Below, piece after piece: positions 1-6,735 of a DNA stretch of 12,629 nt; within the stretch, counting starts at the first letter, position 1, and every line of letters starts with the position of its first letter. The position numbers and the translations under genes were made by a program. Source of the DNA: Rhodobacter sp. (GTDB lineage Bacteria > Pseudomonadota > Alphaproteobacteria > Rhodobacterales > Rhodobacteraceae); assembly GCA_013824045.1 (NCBI GenBank), contig PNND01000192.1, positions 1 to 12,629 of the forward strand. Reading direction: 5' to 3'. The notes below the pieces were generated by a model. The model was not told the origin of the DNA. It saw only the letters and a program-made list of their open reading frames with translations, and made no database searches.

Positions 1-415
1 TGACGATGAAGGAGGGGATGCGCCAATAGGCGACCCAGTAGCCCTGCGCCGCCCCGATACAGAGGCCCACGAAGAGGCAGGTCGGCACCACGGCCCAGAC
101 CGGCCAGCCCATGTTGACGGTCAGCACGGCGGCGACGGCCCCGGTGAAGCCCACGACAGAGCCGACCGATAGGTCGATATGGCCCGCGACGATCACCAAG
201 AGCATCCCCAGCGCCATGATGATGACGTAGGAGTTCTGCAGGAAGAGGTTGGTGATGTTCTGTGCCGAGAGGAAATCGACGCCCTGCGTCACGCGCACCA
301 TCACGGTGAAGAACAGGACGATGGCTACCAGCGCCAGGATCATCCCGTTTTCCCGCAAATGCCCGCCCAGATGTGCGCCGATGCCCTTGCCTGCGCCTGC
401 TGTCTGATCTGCCAT
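1..415 (-). CDS. gguB: Sugar ABC transporter permease, GguB/MmsB-like (partial, C-terminus beyond the window)
   Basis: Inner-membrane permease of a CUT2-type (ribose/xylose/galactose family) sugar importer. The first 138 codons are present and the gene runs off the left edge. After a polar N-terminus of about 24 residues come hydrophobic segments at roughly residues 25-42, 65-100 and 107-130. The second contains GHIDLSVGS, a form of the G-x-IDLSVGS signature of this permease family. Its ATG shares one base with the TGA stop of the upstream ATPase gene (TGATG), so translation is probably coupled and the genes form one operon. The gguB name rests on gene order behind a ChvE-like binding protein and a GguA-like ATPase; the missing part could not be checked. 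Confidence 0.9.
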   Translation of the reverse strand, partial: MADQTAGAGKGIGAHLGGHLRENGMILALVAIVLFFTVMVRVTQGVDFLSAQNITNLFLQNSYVIIMALGMLLVIVAGHIDLSVGSVVGFTGAVAAVLTVNMGWPVWAVVPTCLFVGLCIGAAQGYWVAYWRIPSFIV

Positions 416-1950
416 CACGCCACCCTTGCCTTGCCGTCGCCCCGAATGATCAGGGACATGATCCGTTCCTGGCTTGCCTCGTCACGCGACAGTTCGCCGA
501 CGATGCGCCCTTCGTTCATCACATAGATGCGGTCGCACATGCCCAGAAGTTCGGGCATTTCGCTGCTGATCATCACGACCCCGCGCCCTTGGGCGGCGAG
601 GTCTTTCATGATGGTGTAAATCTCAAACTTCGCGCCGACGTCGATGCCGCGCGTGGGTTCATCGAGGATCAGGACCTGCGGATCGGCAAAAAGCCATTTC
701 GACAGGACGACCTTTTGCTGGTTGCCGCCCGAGAGGTTGACGACCTTCTGGAACACGCTGGGCGTGCGGATCGACATGGCGCGGCGGTATTCTTCGGCCA
801 CCTGCTGTTCGCGGCCACGAGAGAGGACACCGCGCGTGGCGACACCCGCGAGGTTGGCCAGCGTGATGTTGCGGAGGATGGGTTCGTCCAGCACGAGGCC
901 AAGCTGTTTGCGATCTTCGGTGACATAGGCGAGGCCTGCGGCGATGGCGCGGGTGACGGAGGAGGTATCGACAACCTTGCCGCCCATCTTGACGGTGCCG
1001 GAAATGTTGCGCCCGTAAGCATGGCCGAAGATGGACATGGCCAGTTCCGTTCGGCCCGCGCCCATCAGGCCCGCGATGCCCACAATCTCGCCCTTGCGCA
1101 CGTTGAAGGCGGCGTCGCGGATCATCTGGCGGCCCTGCTGTTCGGGGTGCCAGACGTTCCATTCTGACACTTCCATCAGCACTTCGCCGGGGTTCGACTC
1201 CCGGTCGGGGTAGCGGTGGGCCATGTCGCGACCAACCATGTCGCGGATGATGCGTTCTTCGCTGATATCGGCTTTGTCGAGGGTGGAAACGGTTGCGCCG
1301 TCACGCAGGATGGTGATGCGGTCGGCGACGCGGCCGATCTCGTTCAGCTTATGGCTGATGATGATTTGCGTGACGCCCTGCGCCTTGAGTTCCAGCATCA
1401 GGTCGAGGAGTTTCTGGCTGTCGTTTTCCTGCAGCGCGGCGGTGGGTTCATCAAGGATCAGGAGGCGCACGTCTTTCGCCAGCGCCTTGGCGATTTCGAT
1501 CAGTTGCTGCTTGCCGACGCCCAGCTTGCCCACCTGCGTGGTGGGGGGTTCGGACAGGCCCACCTTTTTCAGCAGGCTTTCGGTTTTCTGGAAGGCCAGC
1601 GGCCAGTTGATGATGCCGTTCGAGGCGACCTCGTTACCCAGAAAGAGGTTTTCCGCGATGGACAGGAGCGGCACGAGGGCCAGTTCCTGATGGATGATGA
1701 TGATGCCCTTGGCTTCGCTGTCGCGGATGCTGCGATTGGTGAGGGTGGCGCCGTCATAAAGGATTTCGCCCTCGTATGACCCGTGCGGATAGACGCCCGA
1801 CAGCACCTTCATCAGGGTGGATTTGCCCGCGCCGTTCTCGCCGCAGATGGCGTGGATTTCGCCCTGTTCGACGGTGAGGTTGACATGGTCCAGCGCACGG
1901 ACCCCGGGAAAGACCTTGCTGATCCCCCGCATCTCCAGAAGCGTTGCCAT
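415..1950 (-). CDS. gguA: Sugar ABC transporter double ATP-binding protein, GguA/MmsA-like
   Basis: Cytoplasmic ATPase powering the sugar importer, 511 residues with two fused nucleotide-binding domains, the normal size for the RbsA/XylG/MmsA/GguA family. Domain 1 has Walker [10 protein letters not shown] (37-45), a degenerate signature LGVGKQQ (143-149) and Walker B LLILDE (163-168). Domain 2 has a weakened Walker A, GLMGAGRT (294-301), a good signature LSGGNQQ (406-412) and Walker B VLILDEP (426-432). This asymmetry is usual in the family. The frame is open to 1986, but the ATG at 1950 is chosen: it follows a G-rich ribosome-binding site (GGGGGGATCAC), gives a family-typical N-terminus ([17 protein letters not shown]), and the earlier start lies inside a strong hairpin. 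Its stop overlaps the permease start by one base. Confidence 0.95.
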   Translation of the reverse strand: MATLLEMRGISKVFPGVRALDHVNLTVEQGEIHAICGENGAGKSTLMKVLSGVYPHGSYEGEILYDGATLTNRSIRDSEAKGIIIIHQELALVPLLSIAENLFLGNEVASNGIINWPLAFQKTESLLKKVGLSEPPTTQVGKLGVGKQQLIEIAKALAKDVRLLILDEPTAALQENDSQKLLDLMLELKAQGVTQIIISHKLNEIGRVADRITILRDGATVSTLDKADISEERIIRDMVGRDMAHRYPDRESNPGEVLMEVSEWNVWHPEQQGRQMIRDAAFNVRKGEIVGIAGLMGAGRTELAMSIFGHAYGRNISGTVKMGGKVVDTSSVTRAIAAGLAYVTEDRKQLGLVLDEPILRNITLANLAGVATRGVLSRGREQQVAEEYRRAMSIRTPSVFQKVVNLSGGNQQKVVLSKWLFADPQVLILDEPTRGIDVGAKFEIYTIMKDLAAQGRGVVMISSEMPELLGMCDRIYVMNEGRIVGELSRDEASQERIMSLIIRGDGKARVA

Positions 1951-1970
1951 GTGATCCCCCCGGTTGGAAA

Positions 1971-2003
1971 AGGCCCGCCCGGCCACAAGGGCAGGGCGGG
2001 CCT
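1971..2003 (-). terminator. Hairpin between chvE and gguA: partial terminator or mRNA-stabilising element
   Basis: A perfect 10-bp GC-rich inverted repeat, AGGCCCGCCC (1971-1980) and GGGCGGGCCT (1994-2003), with a 13-nt loop. It lies 12 bp past the chvE stop. Read in the operon direction the stem is followed by TTTCC, so the U tract is short and a leaky terminator is more likely than a tight one. Such hairpins after binding-protein genes commonly make the binding protein more abundant than the ATPase and permease, by attenuation or by protecting the upstream mRNA 3' end. The structure is seen directly; the function is inferred. Confidence 0.75.
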
Positions 2004-2015
2004 GTCGTGCCAGAC

Positions 2016-3083
2016 TTACTTCAGCTGGTCGGCGGTGTAGTAGCCCGAACCGACGAGGATTTCCTCGTAGTTCGTCACGTCAACCGGCAGCGGCTCCAGC
2101 AGGTAGGACGGGACGACCTTCACGCCGTTGTCATAGGTGGAGGTGTCGTTGATCTCCGGCTCGCCGCCGGAAATGATCGCATCCACCATCTTGACGGTCA
2201 CGCCGGCCAGCGCGCGGGTGTCCTTGAAGATGGTCGAGTACTGCTCGCCCGCGATCATGGATTTGACCGAGGGGATTTCCGCGTCCTGACCGGTGACGAT
2301 GGGCATGGGCAGATCGCCCGAGCCATAGCCCACGCCCTTGACCGACGATAGGATGCCGATCGACAGCCCGTCATAGGGGGACAGTGCGCCGTGCAGCGGC
2401 TTGTCGCCGTAGTTGGCGGACAGGAGGTTGTCCATCCGGGCCTGTGCCACCGCGCCATCCCAGCGCAGGGTGCCGACCACATCCATGCCCATCTGGCCCG
2501 ACGGGATGGCAATATCGCCCGCGTCGATCAGCGGCTGCAGGACCGACATCGCGCCGTTGTAGAAGAAGAAGGCGTTGTTGTCGTCGGGCGAGCCGCCGAA
2601 GAGTTCGACGTTCCACGGCTTCACGCCGGGGAAGCGTTCGTTCAGGCCCTTGACGAGGCTTTCGGCCTGCTGGACGCCCACCTTGAAGTTGTCGAAGGTC
2701 GCGTAATAGTCGACCGAGCCGCTGTCGCGGATCAGGCGGTCATAGGCGATGACCTTGATGCCCGCTGCTGCGGCGTTGTCGAGCGCGTTCGACAGGGTGG
2801 TGCCGTCGATGGCCGCGATGACGAGGACGTTGACGCCCTTGGTGATCATGTTCTCGACCTGCGCGAGTTGGGTCGGGATGTCGTCTTCGGCATATTGCAG
2901 ATCGGTGGCGTAACCGGCGGCGGTGAACTGTTCCACCATCGAGTTGCCGTCCGAAATCCAGCGCGCCGAGGATTGCGTCGGCATGGCGATGCCCACGGTG
3001 CCCTTGTCTTGCGCGAAGCTGGGTGCGCCGATCAGAGATGCGGCGGTGGCGAGCGCGAGAAGCGCCCTTCTGGAAAGTTGCAT
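2016..3083 (-). CDS. chvE: Periplasmic multiple-sugar-binding protein, ChvE-like
   Basis: Periplasmic substrate-binding protein of 355 residues delivering sugars to the GguAB importer. Residues 1-24 are a Sec signal peptide: RR at 5-6, a hydrophobic stretch, and a likely cut after SFA-24 before QDKG. The mature protein matches my memory of Agrobacterium ChvE closely, including VGIAMPT near the mature N-terminus, then [55 protein letters not shown] and a terminal YYTADQLK. ChvE binds aldoses such as galactose, glucose, arabinose, xylose and fucose, and in Agrobacterium it also feeds sugar signals to VirA; no such partner is visible here. The ATG at 3083 has a strong ribosome-binding site (GGGAGGACACC). 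The frame stays open far upstream on this strand, but that part lies antisense to gbpR and is not coding. Confidence 0.96.
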   Translation of the reverse strand: MQLSRRALLALATAASLIGAPSFAQDKGTVGIAMPTQSSARWISDGNSMVEQFTAAGYATDLQYAEDDIPTQLAQVENMITKGVNVLVIAAIDGTTLSNALDNAAAAGIKVIAYDRLIRDSGSVDYYATFDNFKVGVQQAESLVKGLNERFPGVKPWNVELFGGSPDDNNAFFFYNGAMSVLQPLIDAGDIAIPSGQMGMDVVGTLRWDGAVAQARMDNLLSANYGDKPLHGALSPYDGLSIGILSSVKGVGYGSGDLPMPIVTGQDAEIPSVKSMIAGEQYSTIFKDTRALAGVTVKMVDAIISGGEPEINDTSTYDNGVKVVPSYLLEPLPVDVTNYEEILVGSGYYTADQLK

Positions 3084-3228
3084 GGTGTCCTCCCTCGCCG
3101 TGAATCGCCACGGCACGTTTCGGCTTTGCGGGCGGGCTCCAATCCCGATCCGCGCCGTGGGGGACAGTTGCAATGGCTTTGCATATCCGTCAATGAATGA
3201 TTTGTGATTGATACATGGCGGAAAAGTT
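3084..3228. promoter_or_regulatory. Divergent chvE/gbpR promoter-operator region
   Basis: This 145-bp gap is the only possible control region for both genes. On the minus strand a good -35-like TTGACG (3193-3188) is followed 18 bp later by a weak AACTGT (3169-3164), a tentative sigma-70-type promoter for chvE. An inverted repeat GCCGTG-N6-CACGGC (3097-3114) lies between this and the chvE ribosome-binding site, and another GCCGTG occurs at 3154-3159. The repeat could be a leader hairpin or a protein-binding site. A LysR regulator would normally bind a T-N11-A dyad near the divergent promoters; I could not settle on one by eye. The gbpR side has only a weak ribosome-binding site (GGCGGA) before ATG 3229. 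Confidence 0.5.
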
Positions 3229-4170
3229 ATGTCAGACGCGGATGATCTGCTGCGGCGCGGGGTGAAGCTGGCGCATCTGCGCCTTATGGCGGCGCTGGCG
3301 GAGACGGGGCAGTTGGGGCTTGCGGCGGATCTGATGGGGGTGGCGCAACCCGCCGCCTCGCGCCTGCTGGCCGAGGTGGAGCGGATCACCGGACAGCCGG
3401 TGCATCTGCGCACGGGGCGGGGGATCACGCTGACGCCGATGGGCCGTGCCTTGGCGCGGCGGGCGGCGCGGGTGGTGACGGAGCTGCGCGATGCCGGGCG
3501 CGAGATGGCCGAGATTGCCAGCGGCGGATCGGGCCATGTGCGGATCGGGTCGGTGACCGGCCCGGCGCTGGACCGGGTGCTGCCCGCGCTGCGCACTGCG
3601 CGGTTGGCGCTGCCGGGGGTGACGACCGAGGTGGTGGTGGCGCCGTCGGACCTGCTGGGCACGCAGTTGCTGGCCGGGCGGCTGGATTTTGCGATTGGCC
3701 GGATGCCCGAGGGGATGGAGGGGCAGTTGCACCTGTCCGAGCCCATCGGGGTGGAGCCGGTCTCACTCATGGTGCGGCGGGGGCATCGGCTGGCGGGCGG
3801 GGCGCCGGTGGAACTGGCCGATCTTATGGGGTTCGATTGGGTGATGCCGGGGCCGGAGGCGCTGCTGACGCGTGCGGTGATGGAGAGGCTGCAGGCATTG
3901 GGCCTGCCGCAACCGCCGCAGCGGATGGCGACGGCGTCTTTCCTGCTGACGCTGGCGCTGATCCAGCAATCCAATGCCATCGCGCCACTGGCGCGGGCGG
4001 TCTGTGACCGATTCGCCGGGCCGGGATCGCCCTATGTGATCTTGCCGGTCGACCTTGGCATCGTGGTTGATCCGTTCGGTTTGCTGACGCGGGCGGGGGC
4101 GATCCTGACGCCCGTGGCGGCGCGGCTGGCGGGGATGGTGCTGGCGCAGGGCAGGGAGATGGTTGATTAG
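3229..4170 (+). CDS. gbpR: LysR-type transcriptional regulator, GbpR-like
   Basis: LysR-family DNA-binding regulator of 313 residues, typical length. The winged-helix domain spans about 16-75 and includes [20 protein letters not shown] followed by [11 protein letters not shown]. The effector-binding domain starts near residue 100 with [20 protein letters not shown], which I recognise from Agrobacterium GbpR. GbpR (galactose-binding-protein regulator) controls chvE there and lies next to it in the opposite direction, exactly the arrangement here. A sugar-responsive activator of chvE-gguAB is therefore the best reading. The frame opens at a TTG at 3208, but ATG 3229 gives the expected N-terminus and has a weak GGCGGA upstream. 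Confidence 0.9.
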   Translation: MSDADDLLRRGVKLAHLRLMAALAETGQLGLAADLMGVAQPAASRLLAEVERITGQPVHLRTGRGITLTPMGRALARRAARVVTELRDAGREMAEIASGGSGHVRIGSVTGPALDRVLPALRTARLALPGVTTEVVVAPSDLLGTQLLAGRLDFAIGRMPEGMEGQLHLSEPIGVEPVSLMVRRGHRLAGGAPVELADLMGFDWVMPGPEALLTRAVMERLQALGLPQPPQRMATASFLLTLALIQQSNAIAPLARAVCDRFAGPGSPYVILPVDLGIVVDPFGLLTRAGAILTPVAARLAGMVLAQGREMVD

Positions 4171-4226
4171 GCTGCGCCTAAGCCCGGCGGCGGCATATCC
4201 TGCTTTCCTTGTGCGGCCCGCTGGTC

Positions 4227-4238
4227 GACAGTGCTGTC
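4227..4238. promoter_or_regulatory. Short palindrome upstream of the oxygenase gene, candidate operator
   Basis: GACAG-TG-CTGTC is a perfect 5-bp dyad with a 2-bp centre, 58 bp before the oxygenase start. It lies in the 126-bp gap between gbpR and the oxygenase gene, the natural place for the control region of that cluster. No convincing -35/-10 pair was found around it. It may be a regulator site, possibly for the LysR protein at 6736, but a dyad this short can occur by chance. Confidence 0.3.
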
Positions 4239-4242
4239 ATCA

Positions 4243-4267
4243 CGGGTCGCCCTGCCGGGCTGGCCCG
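4243..4267 (+). terminator. GC-rich hairpin between gbpR and the oxygenase gene
   Basis: The arms CGGGTCGCCC (4243-4252) and GGGCTGGCCCG (4257-4267) pair over 10 bp, with one G-U pair and one bulged U, around a 4-nt TGCC loop. No U tract follows, so it is not a standard intrinsic terminator. It could end gbpR transcription with Rho, or lie in the leader of the oxygenase mRNA about 30 bp before its start. Structure seen, role inferred. Confidence 0.45.
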
Positions 4268-4296
4268 GATTGCCTTGACGCGTGAGGATGCCCGCC

Positions 4297-5436
4297 ATGA
4301 CCGCCGTTGATCCCAGCCTGCGCGCGATCGAGGAATTGCGCGCCAATGTGGCGGTGCCGTTCGAGAGGGCGCAGGCCATGCCGAAATCCGTCTATGTCTC
4401 CTCCGAGTTTGCCGAGGCCGAGCAGCGCCACATCTTTGCGCAGGATTGGCTTTGCGCCGGGCGGGCGGATGCGTTGAAGGAACCGGGCGACTATCTGACG
4501 ATGGAGATTGCGGGGGAGCCTGTCATCATCCTGCGCGACAGGGACGGGGCGTTGCGGGGGATGAGCAATGTCTGCCGCCACCGGATGAGCACGCTTCTGG
4601 AGGGGCGGGGGCGGGTGCGGGCTATCGTCTGTCCCTATCACGCCTGGACCTACAATCTGGACGGCAGTTTGCGCGGGGCGCCCGCGATGACGCTGAACGA
4701 GACCTTCTGCAAGGATCAGGTGCGCCTGCCCGGGGTCCGCGTGGCGGATTGGCATGGCTGGATCATGGTGACGCTGAACCCCGAGGCGCCGGATGTGCAT
4801 GAACGGTTGCGGGATGTTGAGGCGCTGGTGGGCCATCTGGACATGGGGAGTTATGCCGAGACCTTCCGCGAGGAATTCCGCTGGGCCACCAACTGGAAGG
4901 TGCTGGCCGAGAATTTCATGGAAAGCTACCACCTGCCCGCCTGCCATGCGGGCACGATAGGCGGTAGTTGCGATCTGGCGCTGATGGAATGCCCCGAAGG
5001 GACGGAGGCGTTCAACTATCACTGGATCGTCAAGAACGACACGGTGCCGCTGGCGCTGGCCCATCCGTCGAACACGCGGCTGGTGGGGGATGAACGGCGG
5101 ATCACCTGGCTCTTGGCGATCTATCCCGCGCTGCTGATCACGCTGACGCCGGGCTATTTCTGGTATCTGGCGCTGACGCCGGATGGACCGGGCCATGTGA
5201 AGGTGCTGTTCGGCGGCGGGATGAGTGCCGAGTGGATGGCCGATCCGGCGGCGACTGCAAATCTGGCGGCGGTGAAGGCCCTGCTGGATGAGGTGCAGGT
5301 GGAAGACAAGGGCTGTACTGAGAAGGTCTATCGCGGGCTGTTGTCGCGTATGTCTGTGCCGGGACCGCTGAGCCATCTGGAACGCCCGAATTTCGAGTTT
5401 GCCCAGTACATCGCCCGGATGATGCCCGAGGCATAA
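4297..5436 (+). CDS. Rieske non-heme iron oxygenase, alpha subunit (quaternary-amine monooxygenase-like)
   Basis: Oxygenase of 379 residues, normal for single-subunit Rieske oxygenases. The N-terminal Rieske domain carries Cys93-x-His95 and Cys112-x2-His115, ligands of the [2Fe-2S] cluster (motifs CRH and CPYHAW). The catalytic domain has NWKVLAENFMESYH, giving His212 and His217 as iron ligands, with Asp337 (VEDKGCTE) the probable third. The bridging position three residues before the first His is Glu209; aromatic-ring dioxygenases such as naphthalene dioxygenase have Asp there, while carnitine, choline and glycine-betaine monooxygenase-type enzymes have Glu. A role in oxidising or demethylating an N-methylated compound is inferred; the substrate is unknown. 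No ferredoxin or reductase gene is adjacent, so electrons must come from elsewhere. Upstream GTG 4282 and ATG 4288 are in frame, but ATG 4297 has GAGGA 8 bp ahead. Confidence 0.9.
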   Translation: MTAVDPSLRAIEELRANVAVPFERAQAMPKSVYVSSEFAEAEQRHIFAQDWLCAGRADALKEPGDYLTMEIAGEPVIILRDRDGALRGMSNVCRHRMSTLLEGRGRVRAIVCPYHAWTYNLDGSLRGAPAMTLNETFCKDQVRLPGVRVADWHGWIMVTLNPEAPDVHERLRDVEALVGHLDMGSYAETFREEFRWATNWKVLAENFMESYHLPACHAGTIGGSCDLALMECPEGTEAFNYHWIVKNDTVPLALAHPSNTRLVGDERRITWLLAIYPALLITLTPGYFWYLALTPDGPGHVKVLFGGGMSAEWMADPAATANLAAVKALLDEVQVEDKGCTEKVYRGLLSRMSVPGPLSHLERPNFEFAQYIARMMPEA

Positions 5437-5446
5437 TCCTGCAGCG

Positions 5447-5471
5447 CCGTGGGGCCGTATCGGCCCCACGG
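5447..5471 (+). terminator. Perfect 11-bp hairpin between the oxygenase and Rid genes
   Basis: CCGTGGGGCCG (5447-5457) and CGGCCCCACGG (5461-5471) pair perfectly around a TAT loop, starting 10 bp after the oxygenase stop. The sequence after it (ACACCCC) has no U tract, so a strong intrinsic terminator is unlikely. An mRNA 3'-end stabiliser or processing barrier, giving more oxygenase than downstream product, fits better. The structure is certain; its role is inferred. Confidence 0.7.
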
Positions 5472-5503
5472 ACACCCCTTCATTGACCCATCGGAAAGAG
5501 ATC

Positions 5504-5917
5504 ATGGCCCATATCCGCCACCGCAAGTTCAACACCAAGGACACCTACCCCGAACAGAAGCTGGACAATGATCTGGCGCAGGCCGTGGTGGCGCGGGGGA
5601 CGATGATCTTTCTGCGCGGGCAATGCCCGCAGGATCTGGACACTGCGCAGAACATCGGCAGCCACGATCCTGTGGAGCAGACCCATAAGGTGATGCAGAA
5701 CATCCGCCAGCTGGTCGAGGAATGCGGTGGCAAGATGGAGCATGTGACCAAGCTGGTGGTCTATCTGACTGATGTGCGCCACCGCGAGGCGGTCTATCGC
5801 ACGATGGGGGAGTATATCCGGGGCGTGCATCCGGTTTGCACCGGGCTGGTCGTGGTGGCGCTGGCGCGGCCCGACTGGCTGGTGGAGATCGACGCCACTG
5901 CCGTGATCCCCGACTGA
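5504..5917 (+). CDS. Rid (YjgF/YER057c/UK114) family protein, without the classical catalytic Arg
   Basis: Small Rid-family protein of 137 residues, expected to form a homotrimer in the cytoplasm. Family marks are the central QTHKVMQNIRQLVEECGG, then HVTKLVVYLTDVRHREAVY and the C-terminal LVEIDATAV. Classical RidA enzymes hydrolyse reactive imines and enamines with an Arg (Arg105 in E. coli) in a P-x-R-S motif. Aligned by eye, the same place here reads HPVCTG, with Cys112 instead of Arg. This suggests one of the Arg-less Rid subfamilies, whose chemistry is largely unknown, so imine deaminase activity should not be assumed. The ATG at 5504 is preceded by GGAAAGAG; an in-frame TTG at 5483 lacks support. 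It lies between the oxygenase and DUF1028 genes, suggesting a step in the same pathway. Confidence 0.9.
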   Translation: MAHIRHRKFNTKDTYPEQKLDNDLAQAVVARGTMIFLRGQCPQDLDTAQNIGSHDPVEQTHKVMQNIRQLVEECGGKMEHVTKLVVYLTDVRHREAVYRTMGEYIRGVHPVCTGLVVVALARPDWLVEIDATAVIPD

Positions 5918-5956
5918 CCCCTGCATCCGCGTTGCATGGGAATGTGTTGCCAAGAG

Positions 5957-5994
5957 GAAGATGCCGTTTCACCTTGGCCCAAATACCCATCTTC
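5957..5994. promoter_or_regulatory. Inverted repeat in the gap before the DUF1028 gene
   Basis: GAAGATG (5957-5963) and CATCTTC (5988-5994) form a 7-bp inverted repeat with a 24-bp spacer in the 99-bp gap between the Rid and DUF1028 genes. A second pair, CCAAG (5950-5954) and CTTGG (5973-5977), overlaps it, so two alternative foldings are possible. No clear promoter was found. It may be a regulator-binding site or an mRNA structure; the support is weak. Confidence 0.3.
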
Positions 5995-6016
5995 GCCCGC
6001 CCTCCCGAGGTGACGC

Positions 6017-6694
6017 ATGACATTTTCGCTGCTGGCCCGCTGTGCCGAGACGGGCGCGTTCGGGATGGTGATTTCCTCCTCCTCCCCTGCCGTGGCGGCG
6101 CGATGTGCGCATGCGCGGGCGGGGGTTGGGGTGGCGGCGACGCAGAACATCACCGACCCGGCGCTGGGGCCGGCGCTGCTGGCGCGGCTGGCGGCGGGCG
6201 AGGGGGCGGCGGATGCGATGGCCGCTGTCGTGGCTGGGGCGGCGTTTGCGGAGTATCGGCAGTTGATGGTGGTGGATGGTGCGGGCCAAACGGCCAGCCA
6301 CAGCGGCGCGCAGGTGCTGGGGCGCTGGGCGGTGGCCGCGGGGCCGGGGGTGATTGCAGGGGGCAATCTGCTGGCACATGAGGGCGTGCCGCAGGCCATG
6401 GTGGCGGGGTTTCTTGCAACCACCGGGGCGCTGGGCGACCGGCTGGTGGCGGCGCTGATCGCCGGGCGCGATGCGGGGGGCGAGGCGGGGCCGGTGCATT
6501 CGGCAGGGCTGTTGATGGTGGACCGCGAAAGCTGGCCCGTGGCGGAGTTGCGCTGCGACTGGTCGGATGAGGCGCGCCCGATTGAGGCGGTGGCGCGGGC
6601 CTGGGAGGTTTACGCCCCGCAGATGGCGGCCTATGTGCAGCGGGCGCGCGATCCGCGGGCGGCACCGTCCTATGGGGTGCCGGGGGAGAGGTGA
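6017..6694 (+). CDS. DUF1028 domain protein
   Basis: Protein of 225 residues that matches DUF1028 along its length: the start MTFSLLARCAETGAFGMVIS, then GVGVAATQN, YRQLMVVDGAG, AGGNLLA and DRLVAALIAGRDAGGEAG. The family is thought to have a fold like Ntn-hydrolases (amide-bond hydrolases that use an N-terminal nucleophile). Thr2, exposed once Met is removed, is an obvious candidate nucleophile, but this is speculation. No peptidoglycan-binding tail, signal peptide or membrane segment is seen, so it is probably cytoplasmic. The ATG has a good site, GAGG, 6 bp upstream. Its place behind the oxygenase and Rid genes suggests a hydrolase for a pathway intermediate. The exact reaction is unknown. 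Confidence 0.88.
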   Translation: MTFSLLARCAETGAFGMVISSSSPAVAARCAHARAGVGVAATQNITDPALGPALLARLAAGEGAADAMAAVVAGAAFAEYRQLMVVDGAGQTASHSGAQVLGRWAVAAGPGVIAGGNLLAHEGVPQAMVAGFLATTGALGDRLVAALIAGRDAGGEAGPVHSAGLLMVDRESWPVAELRCDWSDEARPIEAVARAWEVYAPQMAAYVQRARDPRAAPSYGVPGER

Positions 6695-6735
6695 GGGGGC
6701 TTTCGTCCCGGTGGCGGGCGGGCTAGCCTGCGGGG

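Noticed and set aside
1951..1986. An earlier start for gguA at 1986
   Set aside because: The extra residues are not family-like and this start falls within the hairpin loop; ATG 1950 has a good ribosome-binding site.
2016..3980. A 654-codon open frame that extends the chvE gene by about 300 codons
   Set aside because: The added part is antisense to the well-supported gbpR gene, has no domain character, and the real start has a signal peptide and a strong ribosome-binding site at 3083.
4240..5544. A 434-codon minus-strand open frame opposite the oxygenase
   Set aside because: It is His-, Arg- and Gln-rich with no recognisable motif, as expected from the complement of a GC-rich gene; the plus strand carries intact Rieske and iron-binding motifs.
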